The notes under the pieces: model-generated
What the model saw: only the letters and a program-made list of their open reading frames with translations
Told to the model about the DNA's origin: nothing
The model's database searches: none
Program-made: the position numbers and the translations under genes
In this document: positions 12,688 to 25,519 of the stretch, one piece after another
Numbering within the stretch: position 1 is the first letter of the stretch
Layout: each line of letters begins with the position of its first letter
NCBI GenBank assembly: GCA_032622095.1
Contig: CP136066.1
Span: forward strand, 201,398,978 to 201,462,977
Direction: 5' to 3'
Length of the DNA stretch: 64,000 nucleotides
Origin: Siphonodentalium dalli
Lineage: Eukaryota > Mollusca > Scaphopoda > Gadilida > Siphonodentaliidae

Positions 12688-13280
12688 TTAAAGGCACGGA
12701 TGGCATTTGTTGTATGTTATAATTTAGAATTAAAAGTTACAAAGTTATGATAATGTCCTCAAGAATATATATATACTAATACATGTAGTATAGTATATAA
12801 TGATTGATGGTATGAATAGGATAGTATCCAAAACCACACTTGTGATAGCCGAGTGTTTGTTTATATAAAGCACATAAAGAGTGTGCGATAAGCAAAACAC
12901 TCAACATCGTTTGGGGGAGATTGATTCATGGTGACCCATTCAACACCGAAAGATTGAGTGGCGAGGATTACAGAGCGCTATAACGATATGATGTAAACAA
13001 CTTGGTACATTTTTAACCAAAGTTCAACCAGCAGGATATCCCCGGTGTTGAGTATTTTGCTTGTCACACACTCTTTACGAACTGTACTGTATCATAACAT
13101 TGCCTTTGTTCACTAACACTGCGTATGATCTTGACAATAACATGCTATTTACGCGATATTAATGATTGGTATAAGAACAAAATGTGTCTATATTTTAATA
13201 TTTGTTCTGTTTATTGTGGTTTTAACGGATGTGACTATTTTAACAGCAATACCCATCACGAAGGCCACCCGTATCTTTAA
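12688..13280. mobile_element. P-family element with TTAA ends
   Basis: TTAAAGGCACGGATGGC on the left, GGCCACCCGTATCTTTAA on the right. The right half (TTGTTCTGTTTATTGTGGTT) resembles 52,375-52,565. A separate MITE (12,875-13,077) is nested inside. Confidence 0.7.
12875..13077. mobile_element. Nested MITE, TA-flanked
   Basis: TA|AAGAGTGTGCGATAAGCAA and AACACTCAACA on the left; TGTTGAGTATTTTGCTTG and CACACTCTT|TA on the right; about 203 bp with 33-bp inverted ends. Confidence 0.8.
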
Positions 13281-13941
13281 TCATTAAAATATATTATCTT
13301 GACATATAAATGTTATAAAGAAACTTCTAAAACATTGTATCACATCTCTTGTATATAACATCATATAATGATAAGTGGTATCAGTTGTTATGAGGCGACC
13401 AAATTATTATCCACTCAACAATGATCCAGTCAATGAAGTTTTAGTCACTGAATACTGATAATGAACTGAATCCAGGATTCCAAATATAATCAGGAACTTT
13501 CAATAAGTAACAGTAAAGTAGCTAAAAAAAATTTAACTTTAATAACATGTCACCAATTCCCAAAATCTTAAAGAACTGATGGCCACAAATACTATTACAC
13601 GTATAAGGCAGATACGTCAGTCCACGACGATGTCTAAATATTCATCAAATTGACCATATAAATAGAGGTGTTAATTCAAATTATATAAAAACACAATAGT
13701 GGCATCATACATATGCAGACACCAGAATGTATATGAGATCTTTTCAAAGTTTAGTTGCAAGATATGTTAATGCAAGCTTTCTCAAAACTTTCCACAAACA
13801 AGTACACTCAAAACATAATCGCTATACAGTTTAATAGAGTATTTACTCTATCTGCATAAGTTTATCACTGAAATAGTTGTATAAATAATGTCCGAAAATA
13901 AGTGGAAATTATCTTAAATAACTTCAGAATCGTAAGCGGCC

Positions 13942-14096
13942 ACCTGGGCTGAGCATTTTGGGCCGAAACACATTTTTCAAGACGTGGTCCGAAAATGATC
14001 CCAGTGTTCCACTGCTCGGTCTAAATAAATGGAAAAAATTTTGAAAAATGCAAATTCGTGCTTTCATAGACACCTGGACCGAGCATTTTGGGCCGA
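13942..14096 (+). repeat. Diverged duplication, CACCTGG(G/A)C motif
   Basis: CACCTGGGCTGAGCATTTTG and CACCTGGACCGAGCATTTTG, 129 bp apart, each followed by GGCCGA. Confidence 0.6.
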
Positions 14097-14927
14097 GTTA
14101 CAAAAAGTGATCGAAATGGAAATGCCGCATTCGGCAAACCTCGTCAGATTCCGTCACCGTTTCCCCAGAGGACATATAGGTCGAGGAGTCCAGAATGGGA
14201 AATGCCGCTATACTCGGTATGAAACAAATAGGAAATTGTGAAAAACGACCACGGCAACATATATAGTGAAGTGGGACGAACATTTGGTCCGAACAATATT
14301 TGTGTCGAAAAGTCAAAAATAATTTACACAGCACCTTATTATAATATTCAATACCAGCTAATTATAACCTTGGTTATACTGAGTGCTGATTAGAATTTCG
14401 TACTATTTTCAGAGAAAAAGTAGCTGAGGAGCTTCCTGACCGGTCCATCCCATCACGGAATCGGTCTATAGTGCAGCACAGCAGCTAGAACGACGGAATA
14501 TGAAGATGCGAAAAATAAAAGAGCTAGCTGGAATACACAACAATTTTAATACGTAACAATCACGATTGTATGGTTGTGTTCCGATCGAAGTATAAGATGT
14601 AACTATTAACCGGTTCGCACACCTCGGCCAATCAAATTGTTCCAAATCATGAACAATATTTCTTGTATGAATCTGTTTTTCGACGGGGCCAAAATAGAGA
14701 CTATGAAATGAGATCGGAGCGGAAGATGTGAATTTCTAACAATACGGCATGACAATACACCAGTCACTCGTGAAGTTAAAACACGAGCATTTTACTAATT
14801 GTACGACAGCATATGTAACACCACAAACCACTCAATTAACATTTGATTGAATGGTAATTGATAGCTAATCATCGTATAGAATGTGGCTCTATTCCCCTTT
14901 CCTCTGGTGTGAATCGGTTTATAAATA

Positions 14928-14983
14928 CGTTATAACCCGCCTGTGTATCTGTACAAGAAATACAGACAAAGGCGTGTTATAAC
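14928..14983. repeat. Hairpin
   Basis: GTTATAACCCGCCTGTGTAT / ATACAGACAAAGGCGTGTTATAAC in two parts, stem about 22 bp. Confidence 0.6.
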
Positions 14984-15023
14984 CTATATATATACGTCTA
15001 TCGTTGTTGATAAATGACAGGTT

Positions 15024-18000
15024 TAGTGAGGTCCCTTAAGGGTCGAATCGTGAATTTTGTGACTAAAACATGAAACTTCTTATATATGTTGTTTAATTGT
15101 AGGGGAACATTTTGGAGGGGGGTGCTCGGTGGGGGGGGGGGGGGGGGGGGGGGGGTCTTGTGTTGGGATAAACTTAGGTTTTCATAGCAACGGCATCAAG
15201 TATTTAAAAAAACAGTTGAAAAATGCCACTTTTGAGAACCGATGAGGCTGAATGAGCCTTGTGTTTGAAGAAATGATGTTGACTAATGTGCCATCAGTGG
15301 TTCATCAAAGGGATTGGGCCACAGGGCATATATGGTCAAGGTCATTGAAAAACATGTGATATTTACGTCTATTTTTATTAAATGTCTCATATTCCGCTGC
15401 ACTAAGAGTGTTAGTGATAAGATCAATCCCCATCACAATGCACATAAACTAGGACGTAGTCCCCATGTTACATATTAGTCCAGTGCATTTATGAGAAAAA
15501 ATGCCAAACCCGGAACTAATTGCAACAGAATTTTTTTTTGCTGGAGTAAGTACATAAACCCTCCATAAACAACATACTAAAAATCGGCAAAAATCGGAAA
15601 AAGGGAAATTGGTGAATTTCGTGAAATAAATTTGGGGAAATTTGGTCAAATCATCAATTTATGGATTTTCATGGATGTTTATAAAAACAATAAAATTCAC
15701 AAATCCTACAAAAAGGATGTGTATTGTGTCGTCCTCAGTTTCCTGAACCCAGTACTGAAAACCAGTCCCAGATTCATTACGTATTTTTCGAGTTGTGTGA
15801 GTTCAAAAATGCAAGTTTACCTGATTTCGGCCCATTTTCGGGGCCTCACTTTCGAAGAATGAGCCAAAATGACTTATTAATGATTAATTATTTTTTTTAA
15901 ATAGAGCAAACTGAAGGGATTTTTCACTGTTTTAGTAATTTCATCACTAGATTAAACACAAAATATGATTAATATGTGCATCTATAATTAAGAAGAAGAT
16001 TATATTCTCAAACAAAATGTGTGTTCCATTGTATGGACTTAGCCAATTTTGCCTCTGACACTGAACGTGTGTGATGAAATGCAATATTTGAGGTCATGTA
16101 ACTCAATAATTTAATACCCATATGCCATGCGTTTCTTATAACCTTTTAAGTATGTTGGATTGAACAAATTGTAAAGGTATTAACAGGACATTATTTAAGA
16201 AAATCAACTTATGGCCCTTTGAATACTTAGTCTTAGCTTGTTTCCAAAGATGCCAGTTTGAGGCATTTTTGTCCATTCTAAAAGGATTTGGGCCATAAAA
16301 ACAAAAAACAATGGGTGTTTTAATGTGTAAAATTATTTGAACTTTCCTCCCACAACACTTAAGCGATACAAAATTAGCCTTACATTGGTTATGCCATAGT
16401 ATGTCACTAGATTTCTTTCATTTTTCAGGAAACTGACTCCAAATTTTAACGTTGGTATAGGGGTAGGAAAATCACAAAATGCAATCTTATAACCAAATTA
16501 CAGCCATTTCAGACACAATGTTGTTTTCTTCCAGTTTGTGTACATTCCTGTTGCATTATAAAACTGCTTAATACGTTATCGGACGTTGATTTAGAACTTT
16601 ATGGTTATGTTGTATAAAAACAATCTCAAAATGCCAATTTGACATTTCACTGCCAAATTATGACAACAAATATTATAGCTCTGTCAATAAACATAAACAA
16701 AGGAAATATGAAATTATGCATGAAAGAACAATGTAAGCAGAAGCTGTTAATATAAAGTTTTATGCTTCAAGATGCATAATTTTGAAGTTTTTGTTGATAT
16801 GCTTTCCCCTACCCCATTGTTCTGCCGTTCAAATTTGGAGTAAGTTTCCATAATGATGAGTGAAATCCAGTGACATTCATTGGTATAACCATTGAAATGC
16901 TATTTTCTCAACAAAAAAATGATTTAAGAGGACAGATCACATAATTTTACACAATAAACTTTCGTTAATTATTCTTAATATGCCTAAAATCCTTTTAAAA
17001 TTGACAAAAACGCCCCACAATAGCATTTTCGGAAAAGAGGCTAGACTAAGAGTTCATAGGACCATAATTTATTTTATTCACCAATGTATTTGGAAATTAC
17101 TTCACAATTTCTTCAATCTAGTATTCTCAAAATGTTATGAGAAAAGCAGAGCATATGGATATTAATTTATTGAGTTACATGACCTCAAATATGGCATTTC
17201 ATCACACGAGTTCTGTGTCAAGGCAAATTTGGCTAAGTCCATACAATGGAACACACATTTTGTTTGAGAATATTTTATTCTCCTTATTCATAGATGCACA
17301 TATTAATCATATTTTGTGTTTAATCTAGTGAGGAAATTGCTAAAACAGTGAAAAAGTCATTAATTTGGCACTAGTTTTTTAAATAATTAACCATATAATA
17401 CGGCATTTGGCTCATTCTGCGAAATTAAGGCTCCAAAATCAGGTAAACTCGCGTTTTCGAAAGCACACAACTCGAAAAATACTTAAGGAATCTGGGAATG
17501 GTTTCCAGTTCTGGATTCAGGAAAATGTGGTCGACAAAATAGGCATGATATTTGTAGGACTTGTAAATTTGAATTTTTTATATACATTCATGAAAATCCA
17601 TATATTGATGATTTGACCAAATTTTCCCAATTTATTTTCCACGAAATTCACTAATTTCCCTTTTTCCGATTTTTGCCGATTTTTAGTATGTTGTTTACGG
17701 ATGGTATATGTACCAATTCCAGCAAAAAAAAATTCTGTTGCAATTAGTTCTGGGTAAAACCATAAATGCACTGGACTATATATAAGTCACGATGGCTTAC
17801 TCTTATGAGACCATCAGACCAAAATAAATACGATTTTGTGACATTTGTAACTAAAGCATGAAACTTCCACATAATGTGTTGCTTAGTTATAGTGGACACT
17901 TTTTGGATGGGGTGCTCACATGAGGGGTCATTTGTCAGGATAAAATCTGGTTTCCATGGCAACGGCATCATATATAGTTGAAATAGTTGAAACTTCCCAC

Positions 18001-18404
18001 TGTAACAATTGGCATCCCGATGAGCCTTATGTTCGAAGAAATGATGTTACATAGTATCACTAATGGTCCATCAAACAGACTGGATCATATGACATATATG
18101 GCTAATATAAGGTGGCCCAGTCCGTTTGATGCACTATTGATGGCACCATGAGTTAACATTATTTCTTTGAACACAAGGCCCATTGGTTGCCAACAGTGAT
18201 GCCTTTTCAACTTTTCTCCAAATAGTTGATCCCGTTGCAAAGGAAACCTTATTTTAACCAGACACAGCAGGACAGCCACCCCCACCCGAGAACCCCCACC
18301 AAAATGTTTCCCTTATAACTAAGCAACATATATTAGAAGTTTCATGCTTTATAGTCACTAAAATCACAATATCGCGATTTGTTTTGGTCTAAGGGACCCC
18401 ACTA
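15024..18404. mobile_element. 3.4 kb imperfect palindrome / foldback element
   Basis: Left end TAGTGAGGTCCCTTA and right end TAAGGGACCCCACTA mirror each other, and the mirror continues toward a centre near 16,650: for example GGACTTAGCCAATTTTGCCT (16,038) against AGGCAAATTTGGCTAAGTCC (17,221). The right side has an extra direct copy of the end segment (17,798-18,085) followed by its complement (18,110-18,404), a secondary palindrome. Frames are short and stop-rich; no transposase was found. Confidence 0.82.
15131..15155 (+). repeat. Poly(G) tract of 25
   Basis: Uninterrupted G25, in the left arm of the large palindrome where the other copies have GGGGTGCTC-type sequence. Strong G-quadruplex potential. 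Confidence 0.95.
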
Positions 18405-18440
18405 GTAGCTGATACTTACCTTGTAAGATTGTAAATTTAC

Positions 18441-18841
18441 TTAACCCTTTACCCAACAAACCGGCCAAAACCGGCCAGATAAAGCTTCAACAGCCTAAAA
18501 TATCTTGGGTCTGTCTCAATAGAACCATACACATATGGATATCATTGGAACCGGCTCCTTGACCACATTGTGATAGTTACAGTTATGCCCTGTGCCAATG
18601 CATTCTCTTATATATGCGAGTCGACCATAGGTCGCCTCGCATATATAAGAGAATGCATTGGCCTAAAAACAAATCTTTTTTTAACACTTTTTACCATTTT
18701 TTCTTACATTCTTTAACAATTTTATAATTTTTAATGTGTTAAGCCAATGCATTCTCTTATATATGCGAGGCGACCTATGGTCGACTCGCATATATAAGAG
18801 AATGCATTGGCACAGGGCCCTTCTGTTGGGTAAAGGGTTAA
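18441..18841. mobile_element. B1 MITE, complete, with two hairpins
   Basis: TTAA|CCCTTTACCCAACAAA to TTCTGTTGGGTAAAGGG|TTAA, 401 bp. Two copies of the B palindrome (centre GTCGACCATAGGTCGCC) at about 18,595-18,662 and 18,744-18,812 face each other, so the whole element is also palindromic. Confidence 0.85.
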
Positions 18842-19362
18842 TCCATTCCAATTATAATTACCTGGACTAAGATCGCTGCTTTACTTCTGCTCTAATTAAA
18901 TGTTTGAAACGAAAAGGACGCTATTTTGTTTTATATTGAATTTTGTATGGGATTTATTTCCTATCGGTTCGATGTGTTAGAGCGACGCCAAAAAACTATT
19001 TGTTAATTTTTCAATAACAGAATTATATTCTTTGGTATTTATACAGACTATATATACTTTATGTTAATCTTGTGACCAATGTGCTCCAAATATTAAGATC
19101 GAAATATCGGCCGCCAACTTATATTCAAGCTCCCCCATCGGCGCCTTTAAATTCAGGTGTAATAACAGAACGAGCGAAGTGCGGGAGTCGCACCGAAAGT
19201 TGGCAGCACCCGGAATCCCAAAGCCAGCTCGACGTAACCAGGGCTTACCTGACGCCAAGCATACACTTTAGAACAAGACGGCTGTCAATCAAGACTAGCT
19301 CGACGTTGCTTAACTTCCGGTAATCACACAAAGCGTCTGACGAGTGGCCAAGAGATCTCGAT

Positions 19363-19364
<2 letters not shown>

Positions 19365-19437
<73 letters not shown>

Positions 19438-19462
19438 AGAGAGGAGAGAGAGAGAGAGATAG
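19365..19462 (+). repeat. (GA)n microsatellite with flanking direct repeat
   Basis: About 98 bp of GA with a G10 interruption. On either side (19,176-19,220 and 19,464-19,508) lies GAAGTGCGGGAGTCG with AGTTGGCAGCACCCGGAATC. Confidence 0.95.
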
Positions 19463-19921
19463 AGAAGTGCGGGAGTCGTACAAAAAGTTGGCAGCACCCG
19501 GAATCCCACGCTGGTCACCCTCCAATAACTAACCGAGCTCGACCACAAAGCGTCTGACTCGCGGGTTGAATATTAGTTAATCTCGGTTGAGACATGAAAC
19601 GATTCTGGTTGAAATTTGGGAAACCATTATGTAATAAACGGACAGAAAATTCTAGAGCAAACAAGACATGGTGTCTTTCGTGTGGCACGACCTGTTCAAA
19701 AAATAATTTTTTTTATACACTATAATATTGATAAGTAAAATGTGTTTCATAAAAATTGTCCTAGTCTGCAGCCCGAGTACATCTTTAATAATTGGCGGAT
19801 ACTAATGTCATTACCAGTTTTCACAGAATCTGAAACTTCCAGAATAATAATTGAGCCATACATGCATATAGCGCGTTATGTCGTGAATTGGTTTTAATGC
19901 AATTTACATCGATTATTATAC

Positions 19922-19986
19922 CTGGGGTCACTTCGGGCTTGTTGGAACCTCAGTCACTCTCATCCTCCAACGAGGAAGTGACCCCA
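19922..19986. repeat. Hairpin
   Basis: CTGGGGTCACTTC and GTTGGA pair with TCCAAC and GAAGTGACCCCAG. Confidence 0.7.
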
Positions 19987-20249
19987 GCTGAAAAGAATCC
20001 GTGCCCAAAACAAGGTTAGCATATGGGCAATATATATCATCCGAACCCAGTATTCCCGTAATGCATTCACATTTAACACATTATATAAGTTTTGTTTTGC
20101 AACACTGACATATAACGGTCTCAAAACTATTTATTATTTGAAATTACCGCCTGACCTATATTGACTTCAGATCTGTTGACACGTCATTTTTGCTATCAAT
20201 GCCATTCAAATCGGCCGGTTGCCCTTATTAAAAACACTATAGAGTGTTT

Positions 20250-21010
20250 TAATAATGGCAGCCCGGTAAACCATGGCATATATATACTACGATTACATAT
20301 GGTAAAGTCAGGTAAACATGATATAAACTGGTAAAAATACCAGTCAATTCCAAGAAAAGTAATGGTGTACCCCACTTTACTCACACAGCTTAGTGAATTG
20401 CTGGTAAAACAGGACACACAACCTGGGTAAAACCAATGTAAACGCATGTAAATAAGGAACACTCTAATAAATTCTTGGTGGATTCATGACGTAATAGATT
20501 ATACTAAAACTCTGGTAAACAATGATATACTCATGGTAAAAGCCATGTAAAGCATGCACATGTAATAAGGACAAGCCCTTATACATTCCAAGTAAAAGCA
20601 TGATGTGCCCCAGTTTACTCTCGGAAAATGCTGGTGAAACAGCAATGGGTCAAACCCATATGTAGATCAGAACACACTCTAGTAAATTCTTGATGGAGTC
20701 ATGGATGATGTACCAGATTATACTCCCGTAAGTAAATCCCTGCATGGTAAACAATGATATACTCTGGTTAAAATTCATGTAAATGTGTAATGCTCATGTA
20801 GAAAGGACATTGCCTTTTAAATTACCAGGTAAAGGCATGGCATATCCCACTTTACTCGCGTACAGAGTGGCAATGAAACGGTATATACACGGGTAAAACC
20901 CTTGTAAATAAGAACATACTCCCATAAATTCTTGATGGAGTCATGGTGTAACAGATTACACGCTGGTAAAACTCTGATGAAACAGGATAAACTCTGGTAT
21001 ATAGTATCAC
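20250..21010 (+). repeat. Tandem repeat of about 215-242 bp x 3
   Basis: Landmark AAATTCTTGATGGAGTCATG (or GGTGGATTCATG) recurs at about 20,469, 20,684 and 20,926. GGTAAA is scattered throughout at short intervals. Confidence 0.75.
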
Positions 21011-21456
21011 TTCTTCTGGAAAGAAAAGCTCTTTAAATGTATTTTTTTGTAATTTATGAATATCTCGATCGGTTATTGTGTCAATATAGATTTCTTCGAG
21101 AAAAACGGCGCTATTTCTGGCTATTTTAAAAAACTCTTTACTTCAAAAGGCATGGTATACCATGTTTACAGGGATTTTACTTGAGTGTTTTACATGGTCA
21201 CGGGCTATAACTAAATATCGTAATAGCATATTGCGCAGCTGAGGTTTTTTCTGCCTCGTTTGTGAGAAGAAACTCATATTTTGTTAGTTAATCAGTGGTG
21301 TCACGGTCATACTCCAGGGTTAACAGAACGAGGCAAGAATATTCTTATAAATAAGTAAGCTAAGTCAAGAACGTACAGTTTAACTCTTATGTAATCACAT
21401 GTGTTATTCACGTGACTTCCAATATGGTGTCTCGCTTCTAAAACCGTACCCGGCAC

Positions 21457-21881
21457 TATACCGCTGAATTGGTCATTCTCACTGTTTTTGTTTTTGTTTT
21501 TTGGTGATATTTAAAGTTACCCAGGTTCCCAAAATTGAGATAAAGTTAACCAGGTTGGAGATAATTGTGATAAAGCTACCCAGGTTAATTAAGCAAATCT
21601 CACAATGTGAACATGGTTATAATAGTGACTGAGGGGAATACTGTTCAGTTTTGGCAAGTGATTAACCCTCATTAAGCATAAATTAAGAAATATTAGTACT
21701 GGGGGTGGTCATTATGCGGATAGTAAAATATGAAATTGTTGCTAAACATGAAATTTTATTAACATGGGTAACGTTAATTATCACAATTCTCCCCAACCTG
21801 GGTAAATTTATCATAATTTCAGGAACCTGGGTAACTTTATCACAGAAAACCGATGAGAGTGACCAATTCAGCAGTAATACC
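21457..21881. mobile_element. Foldback element with ACCCAGGTT motifs
   Basis: Ends CTGAATTGGTCATTCTCACT and GAGTGACCAATTCAGCAG are complementary. Subterminal AGTTACCCAGGTTCC and GGAACCTGGGTAACTTT repeat three times per side with GATAAAG/CTTTATC spacers. Confidence 0.75.
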
Positions 21882-22631
21882 CTGGTAAAATTAGATCATT
21901 TTACTTACTGTTCCAATCACCAAGGTAAATACCACGGTGCATGTATTCACCACGGTGTGCTAGAGATTTTTATATATAAATGTAAGGGTGGCTCATGTTT
22001 CCATGTATCATATTTGGTGATCAAAGATCGAACTTGAACCATACATAATTATTATATCAAAGTCGACAAAATAAAAATACAAGAAATCGGACTATTTTAC
22101 GCGGAACGTCACCCATATAGTGTTGACACATTCCTTCCAGACCTGGAAATATATATAAGCATCCACGAAATTAGTTATAAGTACAGAGAGCTTTGCCTAA
22201 GGTGTCAAAGGGCGACGAGTCCAGAGTAATATCCAGGGTGTTTGTTAAAATAATTGAGCCTTTCAACAGAAATTGCTATATATATATATGTATTTCCGAA
22301 ATAATTGGTTGAATTAATAAATTGTCCCAGTTATCCCCAGTCTCCTGCCAGTGACACGCGTATAGGATTGTCTCAAACATGAGTTAAAATACAAACATTC
22401 CGTTGGGGGTGAATTCCATTAACAACAAAGAGCGTTTCGTAATTTCGAATGTAGACAACGCTGAAGGGCCACTCTCACCAACAAAATTGCTGAAGGGTAC
22501 ACAGGTTTTGCAATGTCGTTCTAAATGTCGTTTTGTTTTCGTGTAAAATGGACTGAAAACAAACTGACTTTCACGGACACAGTTGATGCCCATTACAAAC
22601 GCTGAATTTGTCGATTATTAATTGTCACACA

Positions 22632-22993
22632 GTTTCGTTCAGTTAATTGGGTGCCCAGCTTTTTAAAACTTTCAGTTGGGTACCCACTACCCAGCTTTAA
22701 TAAGATTTACATTTGGGTACCCAGCTTTGTGGAAGCAGTACCTATATGTCCTATTGCCCTATGCCTATACATTATTCTCCGCTATTATTAATTTTTGCAA
22801 GCATCGTGACAATATCTATCATATATATAAACAAGTATATATATAGTCACATCTTTAACAGGTTCATTTCGCAATCGACTGACGCCAACCACTAAGTATA
22901 TCACGCTCTGTACGAAATTTCATAAAGCTTCACCTAATCACCTTGGTAACCAAATGTTAATTTTACAAAAGCTGGGTACCAAACTGAACGGAA
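22632..22993. mobile_element. Foldback element with TTGGGTACCCAGC motifs
   Basis: GTTTCGTTCAGTTAATTGGG and TGCCCAGCTTT on the left pair with AAAGCTGGGTACCAAACTGA and ACGG on the right. TGGGTACCCA recurs inside. Confidence 0.65.
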
Positions 22994-23152
22994 GGGGTGG
23001 CAGTGACCATTTCAGCATTACAAACCATATGTACCTCTTAGCACATTTTCAAAACCGTATACCATTCACTGGGCATTCAGGAATTTTTGGGGGACTGGAT
23101 CTGACTCCAAAAGCGCTCAGCGCGCGTATATTATCGATAATTATTGTCACAG

Positions 23153-23320
23153 CGGCGTGCCGTTATCGACGAGAATTCTCAAAAGGAAGAACACTGGAGG
23201 AAGTCTTACGAACGAATAACATTCTCGATGAGTCGGATTTATGACGACAAACCGCTGACTAACATTCCAGTGGTGAACGAGAACATTAGCAGCCATGTTG
23301 CATCAACTTGTTTCGGTTCA
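23153..23320 (+). CDS. Exon-like open segment, function unknown
   Basis: Between TTGTCACAG and GTGAGA lie 56 codons reading RRAVIDENSQKEEHWRKSYE, RITFSMSRIYDDKPLTNIPV and VNENISSHVASTCFGS. Base composition is more balanced and CpG-richer than the surroundings. The opposite strand also has an open frame from an ATG in a good start context (CAACATGGCT at plus 23,293-23,302) reading MAANVLVHHWNVSQRFVVIN onward, with a GTAAGA donor. Only one of the two can be right; neither is recognised. The minus version would be divergent to the gene start at 23,488. Confidence 0.3.
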
Positions 23321-23487
23321 GTGAGAAAAAGGTTATCTCAGACGCTGGTATTATATTAGCGGTACATTATTTGCGAGCCAATATTTAATAGCCGGGCAAG
23401 ATTTTGTATCTACGGAAAGCCGAATCAGCAGTAACTTGGAGACGCCCGACACCTTTGTGCTTTATTACGCGCGCCGCGTGTATACTA

Positions 23488-23605
23488 ATGTCCAAATTCT
23501 TTCGCCTGGGTACTGGAGTTTACGCTGGGGGTTTTATTTATAGAAAAAATGGAATTTTTGGGACGGATTTAAAAGTCGAACTGCGCGACCAGGAGGGCGA
23601 ATCCG
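23488..23605 (+). CDS. Possible first coding exon, MIC13/QIL1-like
   Basis: An ATG after GC-rich DNA (many CpG at 23,460-23,485) opens a frame MSKFFRLGTGVYAGGFIYRK, NGIFGTDLKVELRDQEGES, reaching a G|GTAAAA donor in phase 1. The pattern G-x-x-(A)GG-x-x-Y, four residues, then a hydrophobic pair and G-(T/S)-(D/S) resembles the N-terminal membrane segment of MIC13 (QIL1), a MICOS subunit of mitochondrial cristae junctions. Only this short motif supports the match. No second exon was found. Alternatively the frame continues to a stop at 23,667 as a chance ORF. Confidence 0.32.
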
Positions 23606-23835
23606 GTAAAAGGTGTAGTTGGGAATTTCTATTTCTTTTATTGTCCTTTACATTATTATGTCAATAATGTTCATTTTTGGTTTGTGACAAGCTATAAATA
23701 ATAAACAAATAAAAGAAATGAAAAAGATAATTTGTAAGTGTTATATTTCAACTTTTTTTTCGTTCTGCAGCCCACTGAGGGTTGTAGTCGGGGACGGTCG
23801 AGTCGGCCGCCGGTTCGTTAATTAGGTGATGGTTG

Positions 23836-23972
23836 TTATTGTTATTTTAACGGAATTCTGAGTTGGTCATTCGCGAAACCAATATATTTTATATTCTATA
23901 ATTACAAACATGGGTACCGGTATATAATATATATATGATCTTGAGCGCGTTACCATTTCTGACATTGGTTCT
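23836..23972 (+). repeat. Dispersed repeat, copy 2
   Basis: TTTTAACGGAATTCTGAG, AACCAATATATTTTATATT and TTGAGCGCGTTACCATTTCT. Lies about 230 bp after the possible MIC13-like exon. Confidence 0.7.
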
Positions 23973-24355
23973 CTTCTACTTTTATTGCTCGTGCTATTCT
24001 CTGTCATGTCATGTGAAGCGCCCGGATGGTCGAAAAGATCGAGTAGTTTTCTCCTTCACCCGAAGTCATGCTATATATTCCACGGGAAGGATCCTAGTAA
24101 TACGGTTGTAACCAAACAACGTGTATGGTTACATAATTATATACGACTAAATGATGTCCACAATAATTTGGTGTAGTCAATTAGTAATGTTATAGAACCG
24201 TCTCGGATCAACCATTCTCAGTAAGGTAAAGGCTATACAAGAGGTGGCATCAGAGATGATGTGTCTCGTTTTCGGTGGCTTACCGCCGGTGGCTACCGCC
24301 AATTGGTGTGCATCGTGCAGTATCGGTAGACTAATTAATAGGTAAAATCGAAAAA

Positions 24356-24838
24356 TGACTAATTAAGGGCCATAACTCCATCAAATTTTATCGGGCCAGG
24401 CTGGTTTTCGAACTCGTCCGAAATATTCTTGGCAAGTATGTCTATTCCAAATTTTAAACAAATCGGAGGACGTTTGTTGAAGTTATCGCGCTAACAAGCT
24501 AAAAATTCACGAAAAATGACTAATTAAGGGCCATAACTCTATCAAATTTTATTGGGCCAGACTGGTTTTCGAACTCGTCCGAGATATTCTTGGGAGACAC
24601 CTATATACCAAATTTCAATCAAATCGGATAACGTTTGTTGAAGTTATCGCGCTAACGAGCTGAAAATTCGTGAAAAATGACTAATTAAGGGCCATAACTC
24701 TATCAAATTTTATCGGACCAGGCCGGTTTTCGAACTCATCCGAGATATTCTTGGGAGACACCTATATACCAAATTTCAATCAAATCGGACAACGTTTATT
24801 GAAGTTATCGCGCTAACGAGCTGAAAATTCAAAGGGCC
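24356..24838 (+). repeat. 161-bp tandem repeat x 3
   Basis: Units start TGACTAATTAAGGGCCATAA at 24,356, 24,517 and 24,678 and end CTAACGAGCTGAAAATTC. A fourth partial start (AAAGGGCCATAACTCTG) follows at 24,831. The element ends with a CGCC-rich run near 24,965-25,005. Confidence 0.92.
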
Positions 24839-25519
24839 ATAACTCTGTAATAAATGTGCGGACGAACCCGATTTTTTGTCAGCAGCTTACGTGCATGGAT
24901 ATGTACTCACACACCAATTTTTTTTAATCCGTCAATAAACGGTTGAGTTATAAGCAAAACACTTCGCCCGTCCGTCCGCCGCCCGCCCGCCCGCCCACCG
25001 TCCCTCATCAAACTATAAGTCGAGTTTTGGAAACAAACTCGACTAAAAAGCAAACATTATTATTGCAATGCATTCCGGTTGGTACACTCATCTTACATGT
25101 ACATCCACACATACATCATCAAGTTACCGTATCGATGTTCGTGGTCTGCGTATATTCACATTCCAGTGTTATGGCTGATATCACTTGACAAACATGCATG
25201 CTTGTCGAGCGACCTAATTTCGTGCAACTGTACTGTACTGCAAGTCCGTAGCCAGCCACTAGCAAAGACAGTTCGTCATATATTATGAGGGCATTGGACA
25301 CGAGCTGTGAAGCGACGAGAGGGGTTGTCCCCTATCGCATTGAGGGGGGTCCGGGGTTTCTCCCCCGGGGATTTTTTTTGAAAAATACGATGCAAACGGC
25401 GTACTTTAGATCCACCCTGAAACAAAAAAGTTGAGCTTTGATTTTTCCAAGTTTTCTCTCACAGGCCTGAATCTGAACGGTATATATATAGCCTAGCTGT
25501 TCTAAATGAACCAATTGTC

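Larger units (their letters stand above)
13290..15020. other. Gene-free stretch
   Basis: Contains the CACCTGG duplication and a hairpin at 14,928; nothing else recognised. Confidence 0.4.

Noticed and set aside
19310..19548. Ser-Leu and Arg-Glu repeat proteins
   Set aside because: Translation of the (GA)n microsatellite.
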